Assembly (NCBI RefSeq): GCF_900100605.1
Contig: NZ_FNCN01000023.1
Coordinates: 36,402-100,401, forward strand
DNA: 64,000 nucleotides
DNA from: Sinosporangium album
GTDB taxonomy: Bacteria > Actinomycetota > Actinomycetes > Streptosporangiales > Streptosporangiaceae
Direction of reading: 5' to 3'
The first letter of the stretch is position 1. The number at the start of each line of letters is the position of its first letter. A program made the translations under genes and the position numbers. Below are positions 63,690 through 64,000 of this stretch, piece after piece. Under the pieces are notes generated by a model. The model saw only the letters and a program-made list of their open reading frames with translations. It searched no databases and was not told the DNA's origin.

Positions 63690-64000
63690 GTGTCCCGCAC
63701 CTGAAATCTAGGCAGTAAATCTCTACCCTGTTGCCATGTCGCATCCAGGCCCTGCCGCAGTCGAGATCGCCTTGTCGGAGGACGAGCGTGCCGAGTTGGT
63801 TCGCCGGGCCGGTTTATCGGATAGGCGTCTGGCTGAGCGGGCCCGGATTGTCCTGGCCTGTACTGAGGGCATGTCGAACGCGGGTGCGGCGCGGGAGGTC
63901 GGCGTCGCGGTCAAGACGGTGGCCAAGTGGCGGCGCCAGTTCGCCGGACAGCGACTGGCCGGCCTGGACGACACCGGCCGTATCGGCAGGCCGAAGGCCG
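63690..64000 (+). mobile_element. Left end of an IS630-family insertion sequence (cut by window edge)
   Basis: The transposase gene starts 46 bp inside the proposed end at 63690, which begins GTGTCCCGCACC directly after a TA (63688-63689), the IS630 target site. The other end is outside the window, so the terminal inverted repeat cannot be confirmed. Confidence 0.65.
63736..64000 (+). CDS. IS630-family transposase, N-terminal part (partial)
   Basis: 88 codons to the window edge with no stop. LSEDERAELVRRAGLSDRRL, ARIVLACTEG and NAGAAREVGVAVKTVAKWRR form the N-terminal helix-turn-helix of IS630/Tc1-like transposases; the catalytic DDE domain would lie to the right, outside the window. Confidence 0.85.
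   Translation, partial: MSHPGPAAVEIALSEDERAELVRRAGLSDRRLAERARIVLACTEGMSNAGAAREVGVAVKTVAKWRRQFAGQRLAGLDDTGRIGRPKA

Noticed and set aside
63723..63974. Minus-strand 83-aa frame
   Set aside because: Mirror frame of the transposase.

Overview
The window comes from a high-GC actinomycete, most likely a filamentous Streptosporangiaceae-type organism. Supporting signs are G/C-ending codons, frequent GTG starts, two very large AfsR/SARP regulators, a Spo0M-like protein, SCO5389-family and DUF5063 proteins, and the actinobacterial block recR-ybaB-dnaX-SRP RNA-tRNA-Ser. The assignment rests on reading the sequence only; no database search was possible.

Layout. 1-6.5 kb (minus strand): the start of a RipA-like cell-wall hydrolase cut by the window edge, an ECF sigma factor fused to a zinc-binding anti-sigma segment and a membrane anchor, a lipoprotein, an ABC-F ATPase and a formyltransferase. 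6.9-10 kb: a frameshifted methyltransferase/DCC-type fusion, strong hairpins, an unusual 9-bp-periodic repeat island and a compact LuxR-ATPase. 10-16.3 kb: a minus-strand run of secreted protein, lipoprotein and SARP regulator with overlapping reading frames, followed by a cytochrome P450. 16.5-17.6 kb: a Spo0M-like protein. 17.9-23.2 kb (plus strand): a tightly coupled five-gene operon of KAS III/OleA-like condensing enzyme, GT2 glycosyltransferase, P450, OleC-like AMP ligase and OleD-like reductase. It resembles beta-lactone/long-chain olefin pathways but has no OleB here. This is the best candidate for an undescribed pathway in the window.

23.3-28.1 kb: an LCP cell-wall ligase, then an SsuA/C/B-type sulfonate (or related anion) importer with an Rrf2 regulator. 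28.4-37 kb: tandem repeats, a stand-alone NB-ARC/TPR protein, a small zinc ribbon protein, a large methyltransferase and a second AfsR-type regulator. 37.3-43.2 kb: aminotransferase with divergent LysR, RNase HII, an SCO5389-family protein, a CooC-like metal-insertion ATPase with a Fur/Zur-like site in front, and a TetR regulator. 43.8-51.8 kb: SURF1, a glycolipid-binding-type protein, an amidohydrolase, DUF1232, a proline-rich surface protein, a DUF4239 membrane protein and a secreted M15-like peptidase behind a structured leader.

51.8-61.8 kb is conserved housekeeping: asd and lysC (with an internal start for a beta subunit), DUF5063, recR, ybaB, a GAF regulator, dnaX, SRP RNA, tRNA-Ser(GGA), a neutral zinc metallopeptidase and a ParB-like small protein. 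The right edge holds a secreted protein, a DnaJ-type zinc-finger protein, a VOC protein and the left end of an IS630-family element that runs off the window.
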